Source: Sphingobium scionense (GTDB taxonomy: Bacteria > Pseudomonadota > Alphaproteobacteria > Sphingomonadales > Sphingomonadaceae). Taken from it: a DNA stretch of 64,000 nucleotides. The notes below the pieces were generated by a model. It did no database searches and was not told where the DNA came from. It worked only from the letters and a program-made list of their open reading frames with translations. Location of the stretch: NCBI RefSeq assembly GCF_014197035.1, contig NZ_JACIEU010000018.1, positions 46,369 to 110,368 on the forward strand, read 5' to 3'. The translations under genes were made by a program, and so were the position numbers. Shown here piece by piece: positions 1 through 7,364 of the stretch. The stretch's first letter is position 1. Every line of letters begins with the position of its first letter.

Positions 1-160
1 CGGTGGGAAGATAATGGACACGCTCGACCATCGTGTCACTGGTGAGGATGAGGCGCGTGTTGCCGACCGGCAGCACGGCAACATCATCCTGCAGTCCCTG
101 CGCGGCGGGATCATGGGCGAGAAGGCGCAGGAGAGTGAGAAAGCGGGATTCGGCGGACAT
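1..160 (-). CDS. thiL: Thiamine-monophosphate kinase ThiL, N-terminal fragment (runs off the window)
   Basis: ThiL phosphorylates thiamine monophosphate to thiamine diphosphate, the last step of cofactor synthesis in the cytoplasm. Reading the minus strand from an ATG at 158-160 gives 53 codons open to the window edge. The peptide begins MSAESRFL and contains DDVAVL followed by a segment ending TSDTMVERVHY. This matches the ThiL N-terminal pattern of a DDAAVL-type metal/ATP site followed by a D-x-LVEGVHF-type segment. It lies directly downstream of nusB on the same strand, and nusB-thiL is a widespread gene pair in Proteobacteria, which supports the call. Only the start is visible, so completeness cannot be judged. 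The gene is too short in this window to be found by simple length-limited ORF calling. Confidence 0.8.
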   Translation of the reverse strand, partial: MSAESRFLTLLRLLAHDPAAQGLQDDVAVLPVGNTRLILTSDTMVERVHYLPT

Positions 161-202
161 GATGCAATCTCTATCCCAGCATCCGCTTCAACAAAAATCA
201 TC

Positions 203-287
203 CGTCATCCTCGCGGATGCGGGGATCATTCGGCGCTACAGTCAATCCGGAACGCAGAAACGGATCCCGGATCAAGTCCGGGATGAC
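203..287. repeat. Intergenic imperfect inverted repeat (REP-like)
   Basis: Between nusB and thiL, a CGTCATCC...GGGGATC arm at about 203-226 faces a GGATCCCGGATC...GGGATGACG arm at about 262-287. Together they form an imperfect hairpin. The arm GATCAAGTCCGGGATGAC resembles short palindromic elements scattered between genes in many alphaproteobacteria. It may protect or terminate the nusB transcript. It has no coding character. Confidence 0.5.
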
Positions 288-318
288 GTCAATTATATGC
301 CGAGGTACCGCCTACGGC

Positions 319-765
319 TTAGTTACGTGCGTCCTTGGCGACGGCATCGAGCAGGCCGTTGACGAAGCCAGCCTCGCGCTTGTCGTAGAAGGCGTGGGCG
401 ACATCGACATATTCACTGATGACGGTGCCGGTCGCGACATCCTTGCGGGCGAGCAATTCATAGGCGCCCGCGCGCAGAATCTGGCGCATCGGCTTGTCGA
501 GGCGGTCAAGGGTCCAGCCGCTCGACAGGCGGGCGGCGATCAGCCCGTCAATTTCGGCGCGGCGGCGATCGACGCCCGACACGACATCGTCGAAGAAATT
601 CTGTTCGGCCTCGACATAGGTCACGTCCTCGATCGTCGCGCCCAGGCGATGTTCGTGGAATTCGTGCAGCAGCAGATGGAGCGGCGTGCCCTCCATTTCG
701 AGCTGGTAAAGCGCCTGGACCGCAGCGAGGCGCGCGGCGGAGCGGGATTTGGAACGTTCGGTCAT
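319..765 (-). CDS. nusB: Transcription antitermination factor NusB
   Basis: NusB binds boxA RNA together with NusE (ribosomal protein S10) and helps RNA polymerase read through rRNA operons. The 148-aa product starts MTERSKSRSAARLAAVQALYQ, the typical NusB opening, followed by the all-helical NusB fold, with LLARKDVATGTVISEYVDVAHAF near the C-terminus, where the family motif is usually 'E...P..V.INEYV.LAK.F'. A longer reading frame extends upstream to 927, but the ATG at 765 gives normal family length and the conserved N-terminus. hisD lies 100 bp upstream and thiL downstream on the same strand. Confidence 0.95.
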   Translation of the reverse strand: MTERSKSRSAARLAAVQALYQLEMEGTPLHLLLHEFHEHRLGATIEDVTYVEAEQNFFDDVVSGVDRRRAEIDGLIAARLSSGWTLDRLDKPMRQILRAGAYELLARKDVATGTVISEYVDVAHAFYDKREAGFVNGLLDAVAKDARN

Positions 766-782
766 ATCAATCTGTCCATAAC

Positions 783-808
783 CGTTCGGGCCGGGCTTGT
801 CGAAGCCC
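783..808. repeat. Short sphingomonad-type intergenic hairpin
   Basis: Between hisD and nusB, CGTTCGGG is followed by a perfect GGGCTT-gtcg-AAGCCC hairpin (793-808). The same wording (GTTCGG..., GCTT...GTCGA) recurs in the nadE-gltX gap at 62239-62314, so this is probably one copy of a dispersed extragenic repeat. Confidence 0.5.
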
Positions 809-865
809 ATGACCAAACGCAGTGAGATGTCCGCCCTTCGACTGCGTCCAGGGCGCATGGAATTT

Positions 866-2152
866 CTAGAGCCGCAGCGCGACCGATGCCGCGTGCGCGG
901 GCAGGCCTTCCGCCTCCGCGAGGGCAACGGCAGCGGGACCGATCGCGCGGATCGCTTCGGGCGTGAGACCCAGGAAGCTGGTGCGCTTCATGAAATCGAG
1001 CACCGAGAGGCCCGAGGAGAAGCGCGCGCGACGGCCGGTCGGCAGCACATGATTGGGGCCGGCGACATAATCGCCGACCGCCTCCGGCGTCATGCGGCCG
1101 AGGAAGACGGAGCCGGCATGGCGGACCTGCGCGAAATAGCGGTCGGGATCGTCCACTGCCAGTTCGAGATGTTCGGGCGCGAGCCGATCGACCAGCGGCA
1201 TCGCTTCGTCCAGGTCGCGGACCAGGATGATCGCGCCGTTGGCCGCCCAGCTGGTGGTGGCGACGGCCTGCGTCGACAGCAGCGGCAGGCGGCGCATGAC
1301 TGCCTGTTCGACGGCATCGGCGAAGGCGGCATCGTCGGTGAAGAGGATCGATTGGCTGGTCGGGTCATGTTCCGACTGGCTCAAGAGATCGGCGGCGATC
1401 CAGTCGGCGTCATTCTGGTCATCGGCGACGACGACGATTTCGGACGGGCCGGCAACCATGTCGATACCGACCACGCCGTAAAGCTGGCGCTTGGCTTCGG
1501 CGACCCAGGCATTGCCGGGGCCGGTGATGACGTCGACCGGCTTGATGCGATCGGTGCCATAGGCGAGCGAAGCGACGGCCTGTGCCCCGCCGACGCGCCA
1601 GATTTCCTCGATCCCCGCAATCTGTGCGGCGGCCAACACCAGCGGGTTGATCTCGCCCTTGGGCGTCGGCGTCACCATGGCGATGCGCTGCACGCCCGCG
1701 ACCTTGGCTGGGATGACATTCATCAGCAGCGAGCTGGGATAGGCGGCGCGGCCACCCGGCACGTAAAGGCCGGCAGCATCCACGGCGGTCCAGCGCGCGC
1801 CGAGGCGCACACCGGCGGCATCAATGCCGTCGCTGTCCACCGGCTTCTGCTTTTCATGATAGGCGGTGATGCGTGCAGCGGCGAGTTCGAGCGCGTCGCG
1901 CAATTCACTCGACAGGCCATCGAGCGCGGCACGACAATCGGCCGGGTCGACCGCCCAGCCGCTGACGTTCAGGTCATGATGGTCGAAGCGGCGGGTATAG
2001 TCGGCCAGCGCCGTATCGCCATGGGCGCGCACCGCCTTCAGGATGGCGCTGACGTCGCGCGAGACATCCTCGTCCGCCTCGCGCCGAGCGTCGACCAGAG
2101 CGGTGAAATCGGCCGCGAAGCCGGCAGCCTTGCTGTCGAGCCTAAGCGGCAT
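866..2152 (-). CDS. hisD: Histidinol dehydrogenase
   Basis: HisD carries out the two NAD-dependent oxidations of L-histidinol to L-histidine, the last steps of histidine synthesis. The 428-aa protein has the family length and hallmark segments: GPGNAWVAEAKRQLYG, VAGPSEI, LSQSEHDP (zinc ligands Q and H) and LAPEHLEL (the catalytic Glu-His pair). The ATG at 2152 overlaps the end of hisG by 11 bp, so the two are translationally coupled in a hisG-hisD operon. nusB follows on the same strand. Confidence 0.97.
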   Translation of the reverse strand: MPLRLDSKAAGFAADFTALVDARREADEDVSRDVSAILKAVRAHGDTALADYTRRFDHHDLNVSGWAVDPADCRAALDGLSSELRDALELAAARITAYHEKQKPVDSDGIDAAGVRLGARWTAVDAAGLYVPGGRAAYPSSLLMNVIPAKVAGVQRIAMVTPTPKGEINPLVLAAAQIAGIEEIWRVGGAQAVASLAYGTDRIKPVDVITGPGNAWVAEAKRQLYGVVGIDMVAGPSEIVVVADDQNDADWIAADLLSQSEHDPTSQSILFTDDAAFADAVEQAVMRRLPLLSTQAVATTSWAANGAIILVRDLDEAMPLVDRLAPEHLELAVDDPDRYFAQVRHAGSVFLGRMTPEAVGDYVAGPNHVLPTGRRARFSSGLSVLDFMKRTSFLGLTPEAIRAIGPAAVALAEAEGLPAHAASVALRL

Positions 2153-2804
2153 CGCGCACCTCCACGGCCTTGCGGAAAGCCTCCACCAGGGTGGTCAGAT
2201 CAGCCGAGCGCATCTTGTAGGCGGCGCGATTGACGATCAGCCGCGCCGACACCGGCATGATGATCGCGGTTTCAACCAGACCATTGGCCTTGAGCGTGGC
2301 GCCCGAGGACACAAGGTCGACAATGCGGCGCGACAGGCCGAGCGAGGGCGCCAGTTCCATCGCGCCATTGAGCTTCACGCATTCGGCCTGCAGCCCGCGC
2401 GCCTCATAATATTTGCGGGTGAGGTGCGGATATTTGGTGGCGACGCGGACATGGCTCATCGCCGCCTGATCCTCGTCCCCCGCATCCGCCGGTTCGGCGA
2501 CCGACAGGCGGCAATGGCCGATATTGAGGTCAACCGGGGCGTAGAGTTCGGAATAATCGAACTCGTCGACCACGTCAGAACCGACGATACCGATCTGGGC
2601 TGCGCCATGGGCGACGAAGGTCGCCACGTCGAAGGCGCGCACGCGAATGATCGACACGTCGGGCCGGTTGGTAGCAAAGCGCAGCGCCCGGCTCTTCTTG
2701 TCATGGAATTCCGCCTCCGGTTCGATACCGGCTTTGGCGAGCAGGGGCAGCGCCTCTTCGAGGATGCGCCCCTTGGGGATGGCGAAGGTGATCGGGCGAG
2801 TCAT
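2142..2804 (-). CDS. hisG: ATP phosphoribosyltransferase catalytic subunit (short form)
   Basis: HisG joins PRPP to ATP in the first committed step of histidine synthesis. At 220 aa this is the short HisG form, which lacks the C-terminal regulatory domain and in known cases works with the HisZ regulatory subunit. No hisZ is visible in this window. Recognisable segments are FAIPKGRILEEALPLL at the N-terminus and IVDLVSSGATLKANGL, the PRPP-binding loop. It overlaps hisD by 11 bp. The CYTH-CHAD gene lies 65 bp upstream on the same strand. Confidence 0.95.
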   Translation of the reverse strand: MTRPITFAIPKGRILEEALPLLAKAGIEPEAEFHDKKSRALRFATNRPDVSIIRVRAFDVATFVAHGAAQIGIVGSDVVDEFDYSELYAPVDLNIGHCRLSVAEPADAGDEDQAAMSHVRVATKYPHLTRKYYEARGLQAECVKLNGAMELAPSLGLSRRIVDLVSSGATLKANGLVETAIIMPVSARLIVNRAAYKMRSADLTTLVEAFRKAVEVRDAA

Positions 2805-2869
2805 GACCGGCGGGCCTTAGCTATCGAAGCACCAAAGCACAAGATTTTCGGGCATGAAGGGCGCAAACG

Positions 2870-4333
2870 TCAGCCCCAGAAGCGCTTTGTATCTAGCAGC
2901 GTCGCATAGGCCTTTTCCGCGCGGCGCAGACGGCGGCGGCGAGTTTTGTCATCCGGTGCGGGCAGATCGAAGCCGATGCCGGCCGCCGCGAGGGTGACGG
3001 GCGCGGTCGCCAGATCGTTGAGTCCCCCCAGATCATCCTGCAGCTTTTCCAGCATGGCGGAGAAGGCAGCGTGACGCCGCTGCGGCTTGTTCTTCGGGAA
3101 CAGCGGCGCGAAAAATTCGCTGGCGTAGCGCAGCTTCTTGGCCGCGATGCGGGCCTGATGGCGCCGCTCGTCGCTTCGCTTGGCAAGATGCTTCCCCTTG
3201 CGCTTCAACCGCTTGCGTCGATCCGACAGGATTTCGGCAGCGAAGGGCCTGGCAGGCGAACGCAGCAACGCGGAATCGGCCGGTCGGCTACACCAGTCGC
3301 CCAGCGCCAGCCATTCAGCGAGGTCCAGCATCAGGATGCGGGTCTCTCGCGCCTGAAGGCAGAGTTCGGCATCAGCCAGCGCTTCCGCTCGGACGAGTGA
3401 GAGGCGGGCAGCGGCATCGTCCGACAGCCTGGGCAGAAGTACGTCGATATTGCGGACCCGGCCAAGCGTGGCGGCGAGCGCATGCAGACCATCCTTGAGC
3501 GGCGCGAGTGCCGGATCGCCGACAAGCACCGGCGCAAAGATCGATAGCGCCGAGCGCAGCCGACGCAGCCCTACCCGCGCCTGATGCAAAGCGCCGGGCG
3601 TGCCGGTGGCGAGCAGCAAATCCTCGTTCAGGCGGAACTGGCGGATGCAGCCATAAGCGATGGCGCGAAACGCCTGTTCGACGGTCGCGTCGGGTGGGAT
3701 GGCAATGATTTCGGCCTTTGCCGGCTTGCGCCGTTCCTTCGCCAACAGGGCGTAGCCGCGTTCCGACTTTGAACGCATGCCCAGGCGCAGCGGCACGAGG
3801 TCATTGAGCTGGCGCGCCATCGAAAAGAGCAGTGCCGGTTCGCCCGACAGCAATTCCAGTTCGACCTCCGCCAGCCCTGTGGCGCGACGACCGACCCGCA
3901 CCCGGCCAATGTCGATCGCGCACTCGACCCCCTGCCCGTTCCGATCGAGTCGGTGCACGGTGCGTTCGATATCGGTGACAAAGATTTTGTCGGCGGTTGC
4001 CACCGTGGTCGTGCCCACTGCCTGTTCCAAAGTATCCGGAATCATATCGAGCAGCGGGACATTGCCCTCTACCGGCCTTTCCCATTCGGACCGGGCGAAG
4101 AGACCAGCCGCCTTGCCGCCATCCGCCTTGATCGTCTGGACATGGGCACGCCCCTTGCGCCGGACGCGCAGGGAAAAACCGGCACGATGCAGGTCGAGCC
4201 CCGGCGTATCGAAATAGGTGGCGACGAGATGCGCCACTTGCCCTTCCTGTCCCGCAAACAATGGCGCCTGAGCCAGCAGGGCGCGATCCGCTGGGTCGAA
4301 TTCCAGCTTCAGCTCGACTTCGCGATTGTCCAT
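2870..4333 (-). CDS. CYTH and CHAD domain protein (triphosphate-binding)
   Basis: The 487-aa protein begins with a CYTH domain (about residues 1-205). It shows the ExExK signature (EVELK, residues 5-9) that binds triphosphate or polyphosphate with metal ions. The C-terminal part (about 215-487) is a helical CHAD domain rich in conserved His, Arg and Lys, for example HQARVGLRRLRSALS and ARIAAKKLRYASEFF. CYTH domains are inorganic triphosphatases or adenylate cyclases, and CHAD domains bind polyphosphate. A role in polyphosphate or triphosphate metabolism is likely but the substrate is not visible. It sits between mnmA and hisG on the same strand. Confidence 0.88.
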   Translation of the reverse strand: MDNREVELKLEFDPADRALLAQAPLFAGQEGQVAHLVATYFDTPGLDLHRAGFSLRVRRKGRAHVQTIKADGGKAAGLFARSEWERPVEGNVPLLDMIPDTLEQAVGTTTVATADKIFVTDIERTVHRLDRNGQGVECAIDIGRVRVGRRATGLAEVELELLSGEPALLFSMARQLNDLVPLRLGMRSKSERGYALLAKERRKPAKAEIIAIPPDATVEQAFRAIAYGCIRQFRLNEDLLLATGTPGALHQARVGLRRLRSALSIFAPVLVGDPALAPLKDGLHALAATLGRVRNIDVLLPRLSDDAAARLSLVRAEALADAELCLQARETRILMLDLAEWLALGDWCSRPADSALLRSPARPFAAEILSDRRKRLKRKGKHLAKRSDERRHQARIAAKKLRYASEFFAPLFPKNKPQRRHAAFSAMLEKLQDDLGGLNDLATAPVTLAAAGIGFDLPAPDDKTRRRRLRRAEKAYATLLDTKRFWG

Positions 4334-4434
4334 CCGTGCGCCCCTTGTTGCGAGCGAAGCTCCCGGGGCCGCGACGCTAGATCGAATCGGGCGCGAAAGG
4401 AAATATAATTGTCACAATTGGCCGCGCCGCCGGC

Positions 4435-5541
4435 TTAGGCCGCCTCCGCCAGCGCCGCCTCGGTCGCGGCGATCCAGCCGCCGCCCAGCACCTGGTCGCC
4501 GGCATAGAGAACCGCCGCCTGCCCCGGCGCCACGCCATATTCGGGTGCGTCGAAGATCAGACGATCGCCTTCGAGACGCGCGGGGACCGGCTTTGCCATG
4601 GAGCGGACCTTGGCGGTCAGCGGCCCGGCAAAGTCGCGGCCAAGCCAGTTGATGTCGCTAAGGCGCGCGCCCGACACAGCCAGCGCCACCTTCGGCCCGA
4701 CGATCACTCGGCGCCCTTCCGGATCGAGGCGCACGACATAGAGCGGCTCGGCCTGACCGCCGATTTCCAATCCCTTTCGCTGGCCCACAGTATAGTGGAT
4801 CAGCCCCTTGTGCCGGCCCAGTACCCGGCCATCGACATGGACGATGTCGCCCCCCTCGTCCGCATCGGGACGCAGCTTGCGCACGATCTTGGCATAATCG
4901 CCATCGGGCACGAAGCAGATGTCCTGGCTGTCGGGCTTCAACGCCACCGACAGGCCAAGTTCGGCGGCGATTTCCCGCACCTGGGGCTTGGGCAGGCCAC
5001 CCAGCGGAAAACGCAGATAGTCGAGCTGCGCCTGAGTCGTGGCGAAGAGGAAATAGCTCTGGTCGCGGGCCGGATCGGCGGCGCGGTGCAGTTCCGCGCC
5101 CTGCGCCCCTTCAACCCGGCGGACATAATGGCCCGTGGCGAGGCAGTCGGCACCCAGATCGCGCGCAATCTGGAACAGGTCGGTGAACTTCACGCCCATA
5201 TTGCATTTGACGCAAGGAATGGGGGTGCGCCCGGCCATATATTCATCGGCAAAGTCGGCGATCACCGAATCGCGGAACTGGGTTTCATAATCAAAGACAT
5301 AGTGGGCGATGCCGATGCGGTCGGCAACGGCGCGCGCATCGCGGATGTCCTGACCTGCGCAGCAGCTGCCGGTGCGGCCGACGGCCGCGCCATGATCGTA
5401 GAGCTGAAGCGTCACGCCGATCACTTCCGCGCCGGTCTTGGCGGCCAGCGCAGCGACCACGCTGCTATCCACGCCGCCGGACATGGCAACGACAATGCGC
5501 CGCTGCGAGAGCGGCTCTGGGAGCTGAAATTCGGGCTGCAT
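4435..5541 (-). CDS. mnmA: tRNA-specific 2-thiouridylase MnmA
   Basis: MnmA inserts sulfur at C2 of the wobble uridine in Lys, Glu and Gln tRNAs. The 368-aa protein has the ATP-pyrophosphatase P-loop SGGVDSSV near residue 20. A cysteine lies in CVKCNMGVKF and the second catalytic cysteine in SQDICFVPDGDY. The C-terminal beta-barrel carries VGPK and AVLY-type segments. The start at 5541 places the P-loop at the expected distance. It appears to head a minus-strand series running to nusB, with a 101-bp gap to the next gene. Confidence 0.96.
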   Translation of the reverse strand: MQPEFQLPEPLSQRRIVVAMSGGVDSSVVAALAAKTGAEVIGVTLQLYDHGAAVGRTGSCCAGQDIRDARAVADRIGIAHYVFDYETQFRDSVIADFADEYMAGRTPIPCVKCNMGVKFTDLFQIARDLGADCLATGHYVRRVEGAQGAELHRAADPARDQSYFLFATTQAQLDYLRFPLGGLPKPQVREIAAELGLSVALKPDSQDICFVPDGDYAKIVRKLRPDADEGGDIVHVDGRVLGRHKGLIHYTVGQRKGLEIGGQAEPLYVVRLDPEGRRVIVGPKVALAVSGARLSDINWLGRDFAGPLTAKVRSMAKPVPARLEGDRLIFDAPEYGVAPGQAAVLYAGDQVLGGGWIAATEAALAEAA

Positions 5542-6068
5542 GACGGCTCATATAGTCGCAGGCGCGCGCGCGTTCCAGCGCCTTCCCCACGCTTCGTCGT
5601 TTCGATTACGAAAATGTGTCCGACATTTACCGGACCTTATCCATTGGCCCGATAAAAGCCGGACATGGATTTGAGTTTTCTCCGGACAGGCGGGCTGAAG
5701 CCCGCTCTGACAAGGCCGACGGGCCGGGCACGCGTCCCGGCCTGGCCTTTCCTGCGGGCAGCTTCTGCTGCGGCGCAGGCGGCCAGTCCCACGGCCCTTG
5801 CGGTCGCGGGCGTCCTGCGGGGGCAGGACGGAATGGAGGACTGGATCCAGGAACTAGGCGAGATTTTCGCGCCACGTTCCGACGGCAAGATCGAGGCCGT
5901 CCGTCTCGCGGGAAGCTTTAACCCGTTGATCGCGAGCCATTTAGGGGTGGGGCAAGAATGATGAAGCCCGTGTTTACCTTGGGGCTTTAGCCGATCTTCA
6001 GGGCTGATGTGACACCAAGGTTTCGCTGCTGAATTCGGCAACGCCAATGCCGCTAATTGAGGGTAAAG
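5542..6068. other. Gene-poor region between mnmA and sciP with GC-rich hairpins
   Basis: This 527-bp stretch separates divergent mnmA and sciP. It contains AAATGT-gtccg-ACATTT (5612-5628), GCGGGC-tgaa-GCCCGC (5690-5705), GGCCGGG-cacgcgt-CCCGGCC (5722-5742) and AAGCCC...GGGCTT (about 5974-5997). A 42-codon frame (listed separately) is its only coding candidate. A 263-aa minus-strand frame crosses the region but is antisense to sciP and reads through hairpins, so it is not believed. The stretch could hold promoters or a structured RNA, but none was recognised. Confidence 0.4.
5833..5961 (+). CDS. Possible 42-aa small protein
   Basis: An ATG at 5833 with an AGGA sequence a few bases upstream opens a 42-codon frame beginning MEDWIQELGEIF and ending LGVGQE. 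Its composition is more protein-like than the hairpin-rich sequence before it, and third positions are mostly G or C. No family is recognised. It could equally be a remnant of a longer gene, because the frame stays open upstream through low-complexity sequence. Confidence 0.25.
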   Translation: MEDWIQELGEIFAPRSDGKIEAVRLAGSFNPLIASHLGVGQE

Positions 6069-6368
6069 ATGATAGAGAACCAGAAAATCAGGCCTGCACA
6101 GGTCGTAGGACCGCTCGGCGAACCCCTGACGCTGGAAAATCTGCCTCCCGTGAACACGACCCGCTGGGTCGTGCGTCGCAAGGCGGAGGTCGTCGCTGCC
6201 GTCAATGGGGGTCTGCTGACCGTAGACGAGGCATGCGCCCGTTACAGCCTGACGCTCGAAGAATTCGCCAGCTGGCAACGGGCGGTGGACCGTTCGGGCA
6301 TGCATGGCCTGCGCGTCACGCGCATCCAATATTATAAGTCGCTCTACGAGCGGCAGCAGAAATATTGA
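6069..6368 (+). CDS. sciP: SciP-type DUF1153 protein, probable CtrA-inhibitor homologue
   Basis: In Caulobacter, SciP is a small helix-turn-helix protein that blocks transcription activation by the cell-cycle regulator CtrA. This 99-aa protein matches the family: PLGEPLTLENLPP, then TRWVVRRKAEVVAAV, then a helix-turn-helix with VDEACARYSLTLEEFASWQ and a tail ending YKSLYERQQKY. The ATG at 6069 has GAGGG seven bases upstream, so it is preferred over the in-frame TTG at 6057. It is a single-gene unit followed by a strong terminator-like hairpin. Its role as a CtrA partner here is inferred from the family. Confidence 0.88.
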   Translation: MIENQKIRPAQVVGPLGEPLTLENLPPVNTTRWVVRRKAEVVAAVNGGLLTVDEACARYSLTLEEFASWQRAVDRSGMHGLRVTRIQYYKSLYERQQKY

Positions 6369-6417
6369 CGGATCAGGCACCGCCGACAGGCAGGCGCCGG
6401 AGAGGATGATGCAGGGG

Positions 6418-6450
6418 CCGCCGGACACACCGTCCGGCGGCCTCTTTCGT
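6418..6450 (+). terminator. Rho-independent terminator after sciP
   Basis: GCCGCCGGAC (6418-6427), a 5-base loop and GTCCGGCGGC (6433-6442) form a perfect 10-bp stem followed by CTCTTTCGT. It lies 50 bp after the sciP stop codon. Confidence 0.8.
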
Positions 6451-6562
6451 ATTGCGCCTCGGAGATGGTTTCTAAAGCGGAATCATTTTCTGCGGGAACG
6501 CGAAGCCATGTTCCGGGTTGAATAGCCAGCAACCCGTTGGGGGTGTGGTCAAGGAGAGTAAC

Positions 6563-6820
6563 ATGGGCATCATCTTGTGGCTTATCGTGGGCGGCGTCAT
6601 TGGCTGGCTCGCCAGCATGATCATGCGCACGGACGCACAGCAGGGTATTTTGCTGAACATCGTCGTCGGCATCGTCGGCGCCTTCATCGGCGGCCTGATC
6701 TTCAGCGGCGGTTCGATCAACAACGCCGGACTGACACTGTACAGCTTCCTTGTGTCGCTGGTCGGCGCAGTCATCCTGCTGGCGATCGTCAACCTGGTAC
6801 GGCGCGGATCCGTCCGCTAA
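6563..6820 (+). CDS. GlsB/YeaQ/YmgE family small membrane protein
   Basis: The 85-aa protein has three hydrophobic segments (about residues 2-20, 28-48 and 57-77) and the glycine-rich opening LWLIVGGVIGWLASMIM typical of the transglycosylase-associated (YeaQ/YmgE) family. These are small inner-membrane proteins often induced by stress; their exact function is not established. The ATG at 6563 follows AAGGAGAG by a few bases, so the longer frame from 6518 is not used. A second family member is encoded convergently at 6884-7132. Confidence 0.85.
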   Translation: MGIILWLIVGGVIGWLASMIMRTDAQQGILLNIVVGIVGAFIGGLIFSGGSINNAGLTLYSFLVSLVGAVILLAIVNLVRRGSVR

Positions 6821-6842
6821 AAACCCGACTTTCAACGTCAAA

Positions 6843-6880
6843 GGCTGCGCCCTTCCCAGGAAGAGCGCGGCCTTTTTTTT
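6843..6880. terminator. Rho-independent terminator between convergent small genes
   Basis: GGCTGCGCCCTTCC and GGAAGAGCGCGGCC pair through most of their length (with one G-T pair and a small internal mismatch) around a 2-base loop. They are followed by eight T residues, on the plus strand, after the 85-aa GlsB-like gene. It is probably also the end of the opposing transcript. Confidence 0.85.
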
Positions 6881-6883
6881 GCG

Positions 6884-7132
6884 TCAGCGCCGGACGCTGA
6901 ACCAGCGATAGAGCGCCAGCACCGTGATCGCGCCCAGCACGGCTGCGATGAAGCTGGCACGCTGACCAGGCGCATAAAAGCCCATGATCTGGCCGACAAA
7001 GGCCGCCAGCAGGGCACCGGCCATCCCCAATAATATCGTGACGACACACCCCCCGGGATCGCGCCCCGGCATGACCAGCCGCGCCAATGCTCCGGCGAGC
7101 AGGCCCGTCATGATCCATCCGAGCAGTTCCAT
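6884..7132 (-). CDS. GlsB/YeaQ/YmgE family small membrane protein (second copy)
   Basis: The 82-aa protein starts MELLGWIMTGLLAGALARL and contains the PGRDPGGCVVTILLGMAGA motif that is characteristic of the YeaQ/YmgE family. Three hydrophobic spans are visible. The ATG at 7132 has GAGGAT upstream on the minus strand, which rules against the longer frame from 7273. It faces the other GlsB-like gene across a shared terminator. The two differ clearly in sequence, so they are not a recent duplication. The function is unknown beyond a stress-associated inner-membrane family. Confidence 0.82.
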   Translation of the reverse strand: MELLGWIMTGLLAGALARLVMPGRDPGGCVVTILLGMAGALLAAFVGQIMGFYAPGQRASFIAAVLGAITVLALYRWFSVRR

Positions 7133-7364
7133 GGCGCGTATCCTCTTGCACTGCCCAACCCGCCCCAAGGCGCGGCGTAGCGACATAGTCAGGCCCTTTT
7201 GGCAAGAGACGGACAAGATGCAAGAGCCCGCCAGCCCTTTCGCAACAGCACAATTGGCTTTGCGAAGCCCCATTCAACCGTGATAATGGGACTTGAGGGC
7301 GGTGATATATTCATATAACACAGTTCCGAGTTTGGGCGGAACCCGCCGGAGAGATGGAAACGGC

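Noticed and set aside
797..2233. 478-codon plus-strand frame opposite hisD
   Set aside because: Shadow of hisD, which has complete catalytic motifs on the minus strand.
5637..6428. 263-codon minus-strand frame opposite sciP
   Set aside because: It crosses GC-rich hairpins and the sciP terminator, is antisense to a well-supported gene, and has random composition.
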